Assembly: GCF_016924145.1 (NCBI RefSeq)
Contig: NZ_JAFFZO010000013.1
Coordinates: 1 to 64,000, forward strand
Length of the DNA stretch: 64,000 nucleotides
DNA from: Amphritea pacifica
GTDB lineage: Bacteria; Pseudomonadota; Gammaproteobacteria; Pseudomonadales; Balneatricaceae
Reading direction: 5' to 3'
This document shows positions 8,741 to 17,816 of the stretch, in pieces (the first letter of the stretch is position 1; the number at the start of each line of letters is the position of its first letter). The position numbers and the translations under genes are program-made. The notes below the pieces were generated by a model, which worked only from the letters and a program-made list of their open reading frames with translations, was not told the origin of the DNA and did not search any database.

Positions 8741-9374
8741 CTAACCCGCTATTGCACCTCTGATCCCCTCAATCAGCATCTGTACCCCGATCACCGCCAG
8801 AATGAGTCCCATCAGACGGGAGATAACCTTGATCGCATTCTGGCCTAAATATAGCGCCAGCCACTGCCCACCTATAAAGGCGATGAAGGTCAGGCAGCAC
8901 ATCGCAGCAAAGGCAATCAATACCCGGGAGATCTCTCCTATCGTGGATTGCGCGGCAAAATTCATCGCGGTGGCAATGGTTCCGGGACCGGCAAGAATCG
9001 GGATGCCCAGGGGGGGTTATCGAAATATCCACCGATGAATCGACGCTTTTTTCATTATCACTGCTGCTGGGTGTGTGGATACTGGAGTGCTCTCCCTGCA
9101 ACATGTGATAACCGATTAATGCGATCATGATACCGCCGGCGATTCTGAAGGCGGGCAGGGTGATACCAAACATAGCGAAGATCTGTCGCCCACCGATGGC
9201 AAAAACCGCAACGATCAGAAACGCTACTATGACCGAGCGCAACGCAATTAAACGGCGAGTACGGTTATCAAAATCATCCGTCAGGCCAATAAACAGCGAG
9301 GAGTTGGCAACAGGGTTCATAATGGCAAAAAAGGCCATAAAAACGGTTAGAAAATGCACCGTTGTATTGTCCAT
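8741..9374 (-). pseudogene. marC: MarC family (UPF0056) membrane protein, frameshifted
   Basis: The minus strand encodes a MarC/YchE-type integral membrane protein in two frames. The first (from ATG 9374) gives MDNTTVHFLTVFMAFFAIMNP to about VDISITPP. The second gives the rest, MNFAAQSTIGEISRVLIAFA to GIRGAIAG, stopping at 8741. The break is at a run of seven G (9010-9016 on the plus strand). With six G the frame restores ITPLGIPILAGPGTIATAMNF, the conserved family motif. The protein would have six membrane segments. Either a real inactivating or phase-variable mutation or a homopolymer sequencing error. Function of the family is unknown. Confidence 0.85.
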
Positions 9375-9642
9375 TCTGATATGTGTCCTTTTAGCAATAG
9401 CTACGATTTACCAGAGTGTATGGCAGATTGGATGTTGATTGTAACAATATCGTCGGCAGCAAATAACCACCGGGTGATTTTGTCTTATGTCGGCCGGGTG
9501 GAAAATTAATGGTAAATCAATGGCTCAGATCAACATGTGCCGGAGGGTCCTCGGATATAGTGGCCGTCAAAAATAAGAAAGTCACCGGGTCGTCAGTCAG
9601 TATCGACAGACCGATTCTTATATTTTTATCGAGGCTAAGATT

Positions 9643-10794
9643 ATGACAACACAAGCGTTTTTTGTACCTAATGTATCGCTGATGGGGGCGGGGTGTTTTA
9701 ACAGTTTGCCTGAACGTGTCAGGATGCTTGGTGGTAGCAAGCCACTGGTGGTGGCAGATAAGGGGATGACCTCTCTGGGGTATACTGCCCGCCTGACTGA
9801 GTTGCTGGGCAGCGAGGGGATCCCGAGTGTCGTTTATGACGATACCGTGCCAAACCCGACCGATGATAACGTTGCTGAGGGGCTTGCCGTTTATCTTGAA
9901 CAGGGGTGCGATATGCTGATCTCTCTCGGCGGGGGCAGCGCCCATGACTGTTGCAAAGGGATCGGCCTGGTAGCCTCCAGCGGCGGTTCAATCCATGACT
10001 ATGAAGGGGTGGATCAGGCAAAGGCTCCGCTGCCGCCCTATATTGCGGTGAACACCACTGCGGGAACCGCCAGCGAGATGACCCGCTTTACCATCATCAC
10101 CAATACCGCCAATCACGTGAAGATGGCGATTGTTGACTGGCGGGTTACTCCGGATGTCGCCATCAATGATCCTGAGCTGATGGTTGATATGCCGCCAGCG
10201 CTGACCGCGGCAACCGGAATGGATGCCCTGACCCATGCCGTTGAAGCCTATGTTTCCACAGCGGCTACACCGATTACTGATGCCTGTGCCCTGCAGGCGA
10301 TCCGTCTGATCGGACAATACCTGCGTAAAGCGGTTGCCCGGGGCGATGATATGGTCGCCCGGGACAAGATGGCTTATGCCGAATACCTGGCGGGGATGGC
10401 GTTTAACAATGCCAGCCTGGGGTATGTGCATGCGATGGCTCATCAGTTGGGAGGTTTCTACAACCTGCCGCACGGTGTGTGTAACGCTTTGCTGCTGCCC
10501 CATGTCTGCCGGGTCAACATGATCGCCGCGACTGAGCGGTTTGCCGATATTGCCGATGCTCTGGGTGAAGTCACTGAAGGTTTGTCTGAACGTGATGCTG
10601 CCTTGCTGGCGATCGATTCGATTGAAACACTGGGCTATGATGTGGGTATTCCGCGTACGCTGTCTGAGCTCGGAGTCAAAGAGGACGATATTGAAACCAT
10701 GGTGGCAAATGCGCAGAAAGATGTCTGTCGCCTGACCAATCCCCGCACCCTGAAAGATGCAGAAGTTGCCGCGATCTATCGTGCAGCACTATAG
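9643..10794 (+). CDS. Iron-containing alcohol dehydrogenase (group III)
   Basis: A 383-residue NAD(P)-dependent alcohol dehydrogenase of the Fe-ADH family, the same length as E. coli YiaY. Features include the dinucleotide-binding GGGSAHDCCKGIG, the TTAGTASEMTRF segment, GMDALTHAVEAYVS and the metal-binding HAMAHQLGGFYNLPHG. It begins MTTQAFFVPNVSLMGAG with GAGG upstream at the usual distance. These enzymes reduce aldehydes or oxidise short-chain alcohols or diols in the cytoplasm. No linked aldehyde dehydrogenase is adjacent, so the substrate is open. It stands alone between the broken marC and a ferric reductase-like gene. Confidence 0.9.
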   Translation: MTTQAFFVPNVSLMGAGCFNSLPERVRMLGGSKPLVVADKGMTSLGYTARLTELLGSEGIPSVVYDDTVPNPTDDNVAEGLAVYLEQGCDMLISLGGGSAHDCCKGIGLVASSGGSIHDYEGVDQAKAPLPPYIAVNTTAGTASEMTRFTIITNTANHVKMAIVDWRVTPDVAINDPELMVDMPPALTAATGMDALTHAVEAYVSTAATPITDACALQAIRLIGQYLRKAVARGDDMVARDKMAYAEYLAGMAFNNASLGYVHAMAHQLGGFYNLPHGVCNALLLPHVCRVNMIAATERFADIADALGEVTEGLSERDAALLAIDSIETLGYDVGIPRTLSELGVKEDDIETMVANAQKDVCRLTNPRTLKDAEVAAIYRAAL

Positions 10795-11115
10795 GTATTC
10801 TGGGCTTTAATCGTTTTTAGTCGCTGACCCGCAAGTCATCCGTCAGCAGCATAAACGCCGGCGCGTAAAGCTCCGGTGTTTTACTTCGCAAATCTTTACA
10901 CAACATTACATTAGCGGGTCTTTTGCCTGCACAGTGATAGTCGATAAAATAGGTTGTGAGTAGAGCCGTTGTGGTTGATTAAAATAACCCGTTTTTAATG
11001 ACCTGCCGATAATATGCTGGCCAGCTCACCCGAAAATTCCGGGTGAAAAGGCCGCTGCGTATCTGCCAAATGACAAGCGATGGAATTTTTGATTACACCC
11101 TAAAAGGATACCATA
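10795..11115. other. Intergenic region without a gene
   Basis: About 320 bases between the alcohol dehydrogenase and the ferric reductase-like gene. AACGCCGG (10853-10860) and CCGGTGTT (10872-10879) can form an imperfect stem followed by TTAC, a weak terminator at best. A TAAAAGGA ribosome site precedes the next gene. Nothing else is recognised. Confidence 0.5.
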
Positions 11116-12450
11116 ATGAAACCGATTAAGACCCTCTTTGCCCTGTTATTGGTGTTACTGACAGGCGTGTGGCTGTTTGCCGATACACTGATTCCGGAGC
11201 CGTTCAGTTATTTCGCTTTTCGCGCTGTATTCATACAGTACACGGGTGTCATTGCAATCGGGGTGATGAGTATGGCGATGTTGCTCGCGCTTCGCCTTAA
11301 ATGGCTGGAACGTTACCTGGACGGTCTGGACAAGAGTTATCGTCTGCACAAATGGTTAGGCATTACAGCGCTGGTGACCTCTGTGGTTCACTGGTGGATG
11401 GCACAGGGGAGTAAGTGGATGGTAGGCTGGGGCTGGCTTGAGAAGCCTGTCCGGGGTCCCCGACCTGAGGAAACCCTTGGATTTATTGAGGGGCTGTTGC
11501 GTAGCCAGCGGGGCTTTGCTGAGTCGGTGGGGGAGTGGGCGTTTTATGCGGCTGCAGTGCTGATGGTGCTTGCACTGATTAAACGTTTTCCCTATCACCT
11601 GTTTGTAAATACCCATCAACTGATCTCTATTGCGTATCTGGTTCTGGCATACCACTCTGTTGTGCTGCTTAAGTTTGAATACTGGTTGCAGCCGGTGGGT
11701 ATACTGATGGCGGCAATGCTGGCAGGCGGTTCAGTCGCGGCAGTTCTGGCACTGACCGGGCGTATAGGTAAAGGGAGGAAAGTGCAGGGAAGGATTGATC
11801 ATCTCAGCCACTATGATGGTCTGCGAGTGCTTGAAAGTGAGGTAGTGCTTGACGAAGGCTGGCAGGGGCATGCTGCCGGACAGTTCGCTTTTGTGACCTC
11901 AAATCCCCAGGAGGGAGCACATCCCTACACCATTGCTTCGGCCTGGAACCCTGCTGACCCGCGCATCGTTTTTATTACCAAAGCACTGGGAGACCATACC
12001 GGACGTTTAAGGGATCAGCTGAAAACCGGTATGCCGGTCACCGTCGAGGGGCCTTATGGCTGTTTCGATTTTACCGATGCGCCACCGCGCCAGATCTGGA
12101 TTGGTGCAGGCATCGGTATTACCCCCTTTATCGCCCGGATGAAAGAGCTGGCGAAGATACCCGGAGATAAACCGATAGATCTGTTTCATCCGACCGCAGA
12201 TTTTGATCAGAATGCAATCGACAAACTCACTGCGGATGCGGCAGCAGCCGGAGTGACTCTGCACCTGCTGGTCAGTGGCAAAGAGGGGCGTCTGGACTGT
12301 AACCGAATTTGCAGCACAATACCGCAATGGAGTGCTGCAAGCGTCTGGTTCTGCGGGCCTGCGGCGTTTGGTCAGTCACTGCGTAAAGCGTTTATCGCTA
12401 AGGGAATGGCCGCCAGACACTTTCATCAGGAGCTGTTTCAGATGCGCTAA
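11116..12450 (+). CDS. Ferric reductase-like flavocytochrome (FRD/NADPH-oxidase fold)
   Basis: A 444-residue membrane oxidoreductase. The first half holds about six hydrophobic segments with paired histidines (KWLGITALVTSVVHWW; NTHQLISIAYLVLAYH), as in haem-binding ferric reductase-like domains. The second half is a ferredoxin-reductase module with an FAD site (HPYTIASAW) and NAD(P) motifs (IWIGAGIGITPFIARM; VWFCGPAAFG). It would move electrons from cytoplasmic NAD(P)H through FAD and haem across the inner membrane, to iron or another acceptor. A 9-bp GC-rich hairpin follows the stop. No iron-uptake genes adjoin it. Confidence 0.85.
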   Translation: MKPIKTLFALLLVLLTGVWLFADTLIPEPFSYFAFRAVFIQYTGVIAIGVMSMAMLLALRLKWLERYLDGLDKSYRLHKWLGITALVTSVVHWWMAQGSKWMVGWGWLEKPVRGPRPEETLGFIEGLLRSQRGFAESVGEWAFYAAAVLMVLALIKRFPYHLFVNTHQLISIAYLVLAYHSVVLLKFEYWLQPVGILMAAMLAGGSVAAVLALTGRIGKGRKVQGRIDHLSHYDGLRVLESEVVLDEGWQGHAAGQFAFVTSNPQEGAHPYTIASAWNPADPRIVFITKALGDHTGRLRDQLKTGMPVTVEGPYGCFDFTDAPPRQIWIGAGIGITPFIARMKELAKIPGDKPIDLFHPTADFDQNAIDKLTADAAAAGVTLHLLVSGKEGRLDCNRICSTIPQWSAASVWFCGPAAFGQSLRKAFIAKGMAARHFHQELFQMR

Positions 12451-12461
12451 CCCGGCTAGTT

Positions 12462-12488
12462 TTCCCCCTGACCGGCGGACAGGGGGAA
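12462..12488 (+). terminator. Hairpin after the ferric reductase-like gene
   Basis: TTCCCCCTG (12462-12470) pairs exactly with CAGGGGGAA (12480-12488), 11 bases after the stop codon. There is no T-tract after it, so it may be a weak terminator or an mRNA-stabilising hairpin. The remaining bases to 12754 show no gene. Confidence 0.5.
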
Positions 12489-12754
12489 CGCTTACGGCTG
12501 CTGCCGGTTGAGCAGGATCAGCGAAGTGATGGATAAACGGTGATATTTTACGCTTCAAGGTTTACTCCCGGCAGACTCTTGATTATCCTGCGCCGCCTGA
12601 AGTCACCTCTGGCCCATTAATCTCATTTTGTCCTAAATGATTATTTTTACCGGCAATTACTGAACGCACCTGTTCTTTTCATTAACCCGGCCTAAGCTTA
12701 CAGACAGTGTAAAAACCTGTTAAATACGTCTGCCACTCAGCGAGATACACCCCG

Positions 12755-14302
12755 ATGACAAACGATGACAAGAGTGTCCATGCTCATGATGAAGATTTTC
12801 TATCCCCCGGTGATCGCCGCGATCCTGATTATAAGGATCGTGCAGAACCCGAAGGGGCGCCGGTAACTGGTCTGCGATTGGCTGGCTTGCTAGGCGGACC
12901 GGTTGTGGCGGCGATCATTCTGATGATCTCAGCCCCAGCCGGTATGCCGCCGGAGGCCTGGCGTCTGGTAGCGATGGCTTCCTGGATGGTGATCTGGTGG
13001 CTGAGTGAGGCGGTGCCTATTCCTGCCACGGCTTTGCTGCCTATCGTGCTGATGCCGTTGCTGGAGATTGATAAGATTAAACCGGTGGCGGCTAATTATG
13101 GCCATCCTCTGATCTTCCTGTTTCTCGGTGGGTTTCTGTTGGCGGCGGCGATGCAGCATGTGGGGTTACACCGGCGTATCGCATTGCAAATTGTCAGCCG
13201 GGTGGGGACATCGCCTGCCAGAATCATTCTTGGCTTTATGCTGGCAACAGCCTTTCTGTCGATGTGGATCTCTAACACTGCCACCACAATCATGATGTTC
13301 GCAGTGGGTCTGTCGGTGATCGACTTTGTTGCTAAGCAGACTGACGATAAGGCTGTGGTGCGTAATTTCGGTGTTGCCCTGATGCTGGCGATCGCTTATA
13401 GCGCTTCGATTGGAGGCGTGGGCACATTGATCGGTACACCGCCGAACGCACTGCTGGCGAGCTTTCTGCAAAGCAACTACAACATCGAGATCAGTTTTTT
13501 CAACTGGATGCTGCTCGGCGTGCCCGTCGTTGTCATTATGTTGCCGATCACCTGGTTGCTGCTGACGCGGCTGTTGTTCCCCTCTCATCAGATCGCGATT
13601 GATGATCCGAGTGTTGTCGTGCAGCGGGAACTGGCTGCGCTGGGAATCATGTCCCGGGGTGAAAAACTGGTTGCGGTTGTGTTCCTGAGCGCGGCTATAG
13701 GCTGGATTTTCCGCAAATTTATTGTTGATCTGACGGGCTTACCGCTGGATGACACCATGATTGCACTGCTGGCTGCGCTGGTCTTGTTTGCCGTGCCAAT
13801 CTCCCGTACGAGAGGGGAGTTTGCACTTGACTGGGAAGCCGCGCGCAACGTGCCCTGGGGCGTACTGTTGCTGTTCGGCGGTGGTCTGGCGCTGGCTGGG
13901 GGCTTTAAAGGCACCGGTCTGGCGGAATGGATCGGTAACGCTGTTGCCGGTGTTGATGTCAGTACTCTGGTGCTGATACTGCTGGTGACCGTGGCTATCG
14001 TCTATCTGACCGAGATCACCTCAAATACCGCATCAACGGCGACTTTCCTGCCGATACTGGCGGCGGTGGCTGTCGGTCTGGGGTTAGACCCGGTATTGCT
14101 CTGTGTCCCGGTGGCGCTGGGGGCTTCGATGGCGTTTATGATGCCGGTTGCCACGCCGCCCAATGCGATAGTGTTCTCCTACGAGTTGATGGAGTTGCGG
14201 GATATGGTGCGTGCCGGTTTTCTGCTGAATCTGGTCGCTATCGCCGTCGCTTTCGGGCTCTTCATACTGCTGGCCAATCTGGTTTTTGGCGTCAATATCT
14301 GA
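12755..14302 (+). CDS. SLC13/DASS family sodium-coupled dicarboxylate (anion) transporter
   Basis: A 515-residue polytopic inner-membrane carrier. The first 45 residues are hydrophilic and acidic, then about a dozen hydrophobic segments follow. DASS signatures include the repeated Ser-Asn-Thr clusters: SMWISNTATTIMMFA in the first half and TEITSNTASTATFLPI in the second, each followed by a helix ending in TPPNA (GTLIGTPPNALLA; ATPPNAIVFS). These bind Na+ and carboxylates such as succinate, malate or sulfate-like anions. Substrate cannot be set from sequence. A terminator-like hairpin follows. It is transcribed alone. Confidence 0.92.
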   Translation: MTNDDKSVHAHDEDFLSPGDRRDPDYKDRAEPEGAPVTGLRLAGLLGGPVVAAIILMISAPAGMPPEAWRLVAMASWMVIWWLSEAVPIPATALLPIVLMPLLEIDKIKPVAANYGHPLIFLFLGGFLLAAAMQHVGLHRRIALQIVSRVGTSPARIILGFMLATAFLSMWISNTATTIMMFAVGLSVIDFVAKQTDDKAVVRNFGVALMLAIAYSASIGGVGTLIGTPPNALLASFLQSNYNIEISFFNWMLLGVPVVVIMLPITWLLLTRLLFPSHQIAIDDPSVVVQRELAALGIMSRGEKLVAVVFLSAAIGWIFRKFIVDLTGLPLDDTMIALLAALVLFAVPISRTRGEFALDWEAARNVPWGVLLLFGGGLALAGGFKGTGLAEWIGNAVAGVDVSTLVLILLVTVAIVYLTEITSNTASTATFLPILAAVAVGLGLDPVLLCVPVALGASMAFMMPVATPPNAIVFSYELMELRDMVRAGFLLNLVAIAVAFGLFILLANLVFGVNI

Positions 14303-14309
14303 TTCAGTC

Positions 14310-14334
14310 CCGGCCTGTATTCCCCGCAGGCCGG
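14310..14334 (+). terminator. Terminator-like hairpin after the SLC13 gene
   Basis: CCGGCCTG (14310-14317) and CAGGCCGG (14327-14334) form a perfect 8-bp stem with a 9-base loop, followed by TGTTTCTCCTC. It lies 8 bases after the stop. Confidence 0.6.
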
Positions 14335-14439
14335 TGTTTCTCCTCTCTCCGTACTCATCGTCTGCGCTATAGATTTTTTGAACAAATGTTTAAATCCCAT
14401 CTACACTCAATAAAGTTGAGTCGGTTGAAGGGAAAAAAA

Positions 14440-14754
14440 ATGGACGAGATCTCAGCAGGCGCAGTTCAGTTAAAACCTGAATATATCGTCGGTCTTTCCA
14501 TTCTGGCAACGGTGGGATTAGTGGCGATGTGGGGGCTGTTCTGGCACTCGGTGGCTAAATCTCAGTCGAATGTGATGGATATTCTCAAGAGTCCGTCATT
14601 TTTTAAAACCGTGACGGTCATGGGTGTTATCGCTGCTACTGTGGTGTTGAGCCTGGCAGGCAGACTTGAAGGTAATATTACCGGTGCCATTCTGAGTGGG
14701 ATTGCGGGCTATGTGTTGGGGCAGCTGTCGGGCAAACATGAAAATGAGAAGTAG
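14440..14754 (+). CDS. Small two-helix membrane protein, holin-like
   Basis: A 104-residue protein from the ATG at 14440 (MDEISAGAVQLKPEYIVG), chosen over 14386 because AAGGG lies just upstream. Two hydrophobic segments (about residues 17-35 and 53-72), a further short hydrophobic stretch and a charged tail (GKHENEK) are visible. It is followed 109 bases later by an endolysin-like peptidase, a layout typical of phage holin/endolysin pairs. I do not recognise the family, so holin is only a suggestion from size, topology and neighbour. Alternatively an uncharacterised inner-membrane protein. Confidence 0.6.
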   Translation: MDEISAGAVQLKPEYIVGLSILATVGLVAMWGLFWHSVAKSQSNVMDILKSPSFFKTVTVMGVIAATVVLSLAGRLEGNITGAILSGIAGYVLGQLSGKHENEK

Positions 14755-14863
14755 GCTGTAATGACCTTTTACTCCCTGGCGGATTGACATCTGCCATAAG
14801 GAGCCTCTCAGGTTTATAACGCTGAAGTCAGATTCTATCACTTGAAAAGGAGGAGTCTTTACC

Positions 14864-15460
14864 ATGCGACGATCTGAAATAGTCCGCTTACAGGAACGAG
14901 TGGGTACTCTGGGGGATGGCTTCTGGGGGCCGATGAGTATCGCTGCTTGTCAGCAGCACCTGAAGAGTATGATGCCATCTCCCCACCCATTCCCGGTTGA
15001 AGGCTCGCCGGAGTTTACCGAGTTCTATGGACCCCATGGTGATAAGGATTACAGCCCTCCCAGTGAGAAAATTACGCTGCCCTTTACGCTCTATTATGGT
15101 GATAAGCCGGTGAAATCCCTCTGGGTTCATGCAAAATGTGCCGATAGTCTGTTGCGGGTTTTTCAACGATTGGCAGAGGTCTATCCGGATAAAGCATCCC
15201 GGGAAGGCGCGGGTATTCTTTTCTACAATGGGCTTTATAACCCCCGCTTAAAGCGTAACAGTCTGAACTCCTGGTCGATGCACGCCTGGATGAACGCCAT
15301 CGATATCAATGCTGGTAAAAATGGAAATAAAACCTCATGGCCGGTGAATGCATCAATGCCGATTGAGGTTATGGAGTGTTTTGCTCAGGAGGGCTGGTTG
15401 TCTGCCGGGGCGTTCTGGGGGCGCGATGCGATGCATTTTCAGGCGACAGCCCCGCTATAA
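14864..15460 (+). CDS. M15-type peptidase with N-terminal peptidoglycan-binding-like segment (endolysin-like)
   Basis: A 198-residue protein with an AAAGGAGGAG ribosome site. Residues 5-35 resemble a peptidoglycan-binding repeat (IVRLQERVGTLGDGFWGPMS). The C-terminal half has the metallopeptidase M15 pattern: SMHAWMNAIDIN (His and Asp zinc ligands) and the late W-G-x-D-x-MHFQ block (GAFWGRDAMHFQ, second His). This matches L-alanyl-D-glutamate or D-Ala-D-Ala peptidases that cut cell-wall peptides, many of them phage lysins. No signal peptide is seen, as in holin-dependent endolysins. No other phage genes are nearby, so this is a phage remnant or a domesticated lysis or cell-wall module. Confidence 0.75.
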   Translation: MRRSEIVRLQERVGTLGDGFWGPMSIAACQQHLKSMMPSPHPFPVEGSPEFTEFYGPHGDKDYSPPSEKITLPFTLYYGDKPVKSLWVHAKCADSLLRVFQRLAEVYPDKASREGAGILFYNGLYNPRLKRNSLNSWSMHAWMNAIDINAGKNGNKTSWPVNASMPIEVMECFAQEGWLSAGAFWGRDAMHFQATAPL

Positions 15461-15563
15461 CGAATTGCCTGTTATCCTGTCTCTGGAGAGGGATAGCCTT
15501 AATCCGGCTGTTAGTTGATATACTGCAACCTCTGGAAATAATGATGACTGATGGAACGCAAAC

Positions 15564-16031
15564 ATGGCAATGATTAAATGTGCAGAGTGTGGCCACACGA
15601 TATCGGATAAAGCGGAGCTCTGTATCAGTTGTGGGTGCCCCTCAGGTTCCGCCATTGAGGCATCAACAAAACAGACGGGGATGAGTAGCGCATGGTCTGC
15701 GGTGACCCGTTCCAGAACACCGATCAATCTGTTTGCTATCGCGATGATGTGCTGTGCATCGATTCTGGGAATGAGTGCGACCCAGATTGACGGTCCTGAC
15801 TCGCTAAAAGCGTTTACCTATACGCTGCATGTGTTCATGGCGGTGACCGGAATGTTCTTTGTCACCATTCTCTTCTGCCGCAAAGGCGTTTATCATCCGG
15901 ATGATCTGGCGAAAGCGAAACGTGATGGTCTCAGCGATGAGATGGGCGCGGACCGGCCGGTGATCGCGGCCGTGCTGATTATTATAATGCTGAGCGCTTA
16001 CGCGGCTTATCAGGCGGTATACGCTGACTGA
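15564..16031 (+). CDS. Zinc-ribbon membrane protein
   Basis: A 155-residue protein beginning MAMIKCAECGHTISDKAELC, a CxxC...CxxC zinc ribbon within the first 28 residues (second pair CISCGC). Two hydrophobic helices follow (about residues 53-72 and 82-105) and one near the C-terminus (VIAAVLIIIMLSAYAAYQ). Such zinc-ribbon membrane proteins are common and uncharacterised. It is not clearly co-transcribed with neighbours. Confidence 0.75.
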   Translation: MAMIKCAECGHTISDKAELCISCGCPSGSAIEASTKQTGMSSAWSAVTRSRTPINLFAIAMMCCASILGMSATQIDGPDSLKAFTYTLHVFMAVTGMFFVTILFCRKGVYHPDDLAKAKRDGLSDEMGADRPVIAAVLIIIMLSAYAAYQAVYAD

Positions 16032-16110
16032 ATACTCCGGGTTTAATCCGGCTTGTTAAAGGGGCGTTGATTGAAGCCTGCTGCATCCTGCCAATGGAAT
16101 CCCACTGTTT

Positions 16111-16443
16111 ATGTTTGAAATTAAAACCATCACTCTTTTTATGGTCACTGCCGTTGCTGAGATAGCAGGCTGTTATCTGCCATACCTATGGCTTAAACAG
16201 GATAAGAGCATCTGGTTGCTGATTCCCGCAGCGATCAGCCTGACGCTGTTTGCCTGGCTGTTATCCCTGCATCCTACCGCCGCCGGGCGGGTTTATGCGG
16301 CCTATGGCGGTGTCTATATCTTTGTCGCACTGCTCTGGTTATGGCTGGTGGATGGTATCAGGCCCTCTGCCTGGGATCTGGTCGGGGCGTCGGTGGCACT
16401 GATCGGTATGGCGATTATTATGTTTGCACCGAAATCGGTTTAA
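16111..16443 (+). CDS. ynfA: YnfA family (UPF0060) small membrane protein
   Basis: A 110-residue protein with four hydrophobic helices and the UPF0060 signatures [31 protein letters not shown] and [17 protein letters not shown]. The length matches the family. YnfA is an inner-membrane protein related to small multidrug resistance exporters. Start by ATG at 16111; the ribosome site is weak. Confidence 0.93.
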   Translation: MFEIKTITLFMVTAVAEIAGCYLPYLWLKQDKSIWLLIPAAISLTLFAWLLSLHPTAAGRVYAAYGGVYIFVALLWLWLVDGIRPSAWDLVGASVALIGMAIIMFAPKSV

Positions 16444-16471
16444 CCGCTTATCAACTACCCCGGGAGATCAT

Positions 16472-16855
16472 ATGTTAGCGGGCGTGCACCATGTGGCGAT
16501 CATCTGTTCAGACTACCCACAGTCGAAACATTTCTATGTTTCCATTCTGGGTTTGGAGGTGATCGCTGAAAATTACCGGGCGGAGAAAGACTCATACAAG
16601 CTCGATCTCAGACTGCCTGACGGTGGTCAGATAGAGCTATTTTCTTTCCCTGACCGCCCCGCCAGACCCAGCTATCCGGAAGCTCTGGGGCTGCGTCATC
16701 TGGCATTTTCAGTACATTCTATTGACGCAGCAGTGATGCATTTAAAGGCGCATGGGATTACTGCAGAACCTGTTCGTACCGACGAATATACCGGCAAACA
16801 GTATACATTTTTCAGTGATCCGGATAATTTACCTCTGGAGCTGTATCAATCCTGA
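16472..16855 (+). CDS. VOC-fold protein (glyoxalase/YaeR-like)
   Basis: A 127-residue protein in the vicinal oxygen chelate superfamily. The start at 16472 (MLAGVHHVAIICSDY) is preferred to 16424, which overlaps ynfA, because GGAGA lies before it and the family begins HHVAI. Metal-site residues visible are His near the N-terminus (VHHVAI), Glu in QIELFSF, His in LRHLAFSV and Glu in LPLELYQ. Close in size and motif order to YaeR/GloA2-type proteins, whose reactions are mostly unknown. Confidence 0.85.
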   Translation: MLAGVHHVAIICSDYPQSKHFYVSILGLEVIAENYRAEKDSYKLDLRLPDGGQIELFSFPDRPARPSYPEALGLRHLAFSVHSIDAAVMHLKAHGITAEPVRTDEYTGKQYTFFSDPDNLPLELYQS

Positions 16856-16888
16856 TTGTTTACCGATGACGTTGTCCCGAGCGAAAAG

Positions 16889-17197
16889 ATGCTAACGATT
16901 CGACCCAATTGTGAATGCTGCGATAAAGATCTGCCAGCGGACTCTACCGAGGCCTGCATCTGCAGCTATGAGTGCACTTTCTGCCGTGATTGTGTGGCAG
17001 ATAAGCTTAATAATGTCTGCCCCAACTGCGGTGGAGGGTTCAGCCCCAGACCGATTCGCCCAGCCTCAGCGCACCGATCGGGAGTCAGCTTGCACCATCA
17101 TCCGGCATCCACAGTGCGGGTGCATACCCCCTACAGCCCGGCTGAGATCAGAGCATTTACTGATGCAGTAAAATCGATTAAACCGGAGAATCGTTAA
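16889..17197 (+). CDS. DUF1272 cysteine-rich protein
   Basis: A 102-residue protein starting MLTIRPNCECCDKDLP, with eight cysteines in CxxC-type pairs (CICSYECTFCRDC, NVCPNCGGGF) forming a probable double zinc-binding module. The tail after residue 55 is Pro/Ser/His-rich and lacks conservation. The DUF1272 family has no known function. The ATG at 16889 is preferred to a TTG at 16856. Confidence 0.85.
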   Translation: MLTIRPNCECCDKDLPADSTEACICSYECTFCRDCVADKLNNVCPNCGGGFSPRPIRPASAHRSGVSLHHHPASTVRVHTPYSPAEIRAFTDAVKSIKPENR

Positions 17198-17256
17198 TTT
17201 ACCCGTTTAGGCAACGGTTACTCAACCGGACGACCCTGAACCAAAGGAAAATGATA

Positions 17257-17808
17257 ATGAACATCAGACAGCATTTTATGCTGATGGCGGATTACAACAG
17301 GCGTATGAATGGTCAGGTATATGATGCCTGCGCCAGGCTGGATGCGAGTAGTTTAACGGCAGGCTGTGGTGCATTTTTTGGCTCAGTGCTGGGGACGCTG
17401 AACCATATTCTGGTGGGGGATCTGCTGTGGCTGTCGCGGTTTGCGCGCCATTCAGATCGATATCATGCGCTGATCAGTTTGGCTGATTTGCCACAGCCAG
17501 AACAACTGAATGATACGCTCTTTGCCGATCTTCCATCCCTGAAAAACGCCCGCACCAGAGTTGATAGCGCGATTAAACAGTGGTTATCTGAGGAAACGCT
17601 GGACAGCGATTTTAACCGCACTCTGGTCTATGCCAACTCAAAAGGGGTGGTCAGTGAACGGGATTTCGGCGCATTAGTCAGTCACCTGTTTAATCACCAG
17701 ACCCATCACCGGGGACAGGTTTCTACCCTGCTGAATCAGCACGCTCTCGATGTGGGAGTCACCGATCTGTTGATCGATATACCTGATCTGCTTAAAGACT
17801 CTGCATAG
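17257..17808 (+). CDS. DinB family protein
   Basis: A 183-residue four-helix-bundle protein. The N-terminal MNIRQHFMLMADYNRRMNG, the LNHILVGDLLWLSRF block and the late HLFNHQTHHRGQVSTLL carry the three histidines that form the metal site in DinB/YfiT proteins. These include thiol transferases and many of unknown role. AAAGGAAA lies 8 bases before this ATG; another ATG 6 bases upstream is too close to it. The DUF2306 gene starts 8 bases after the stop, suggesting an operon. Confidence 0.88.
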   Translation: MNIRQHFMLMADYNRRMNGQVYDACARLDASSLTAGCGAFFGSVLGTLNHILVGDLLWLSRFARHSDRYHALISLADLPQPEQLNDTLFADLPSLKNARTRVDSAIKQWLSEETLDSDFNRTLVYANSKGVVSERDFGALVSHLFNHQTHHRGQVSTLLNQHALDVGVTDLLIDIPDLLKDSA

Positions 17809-17816
17809 GCGAGAAA

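Noticed and set aside
9423-9440. sigma54-like site before the alcohol dehydrogenase (TGGCAGATTGGATGTT)
   Set aside because: The -12 box lacks TTGC at the right place, and it is over 200 bases from the start.
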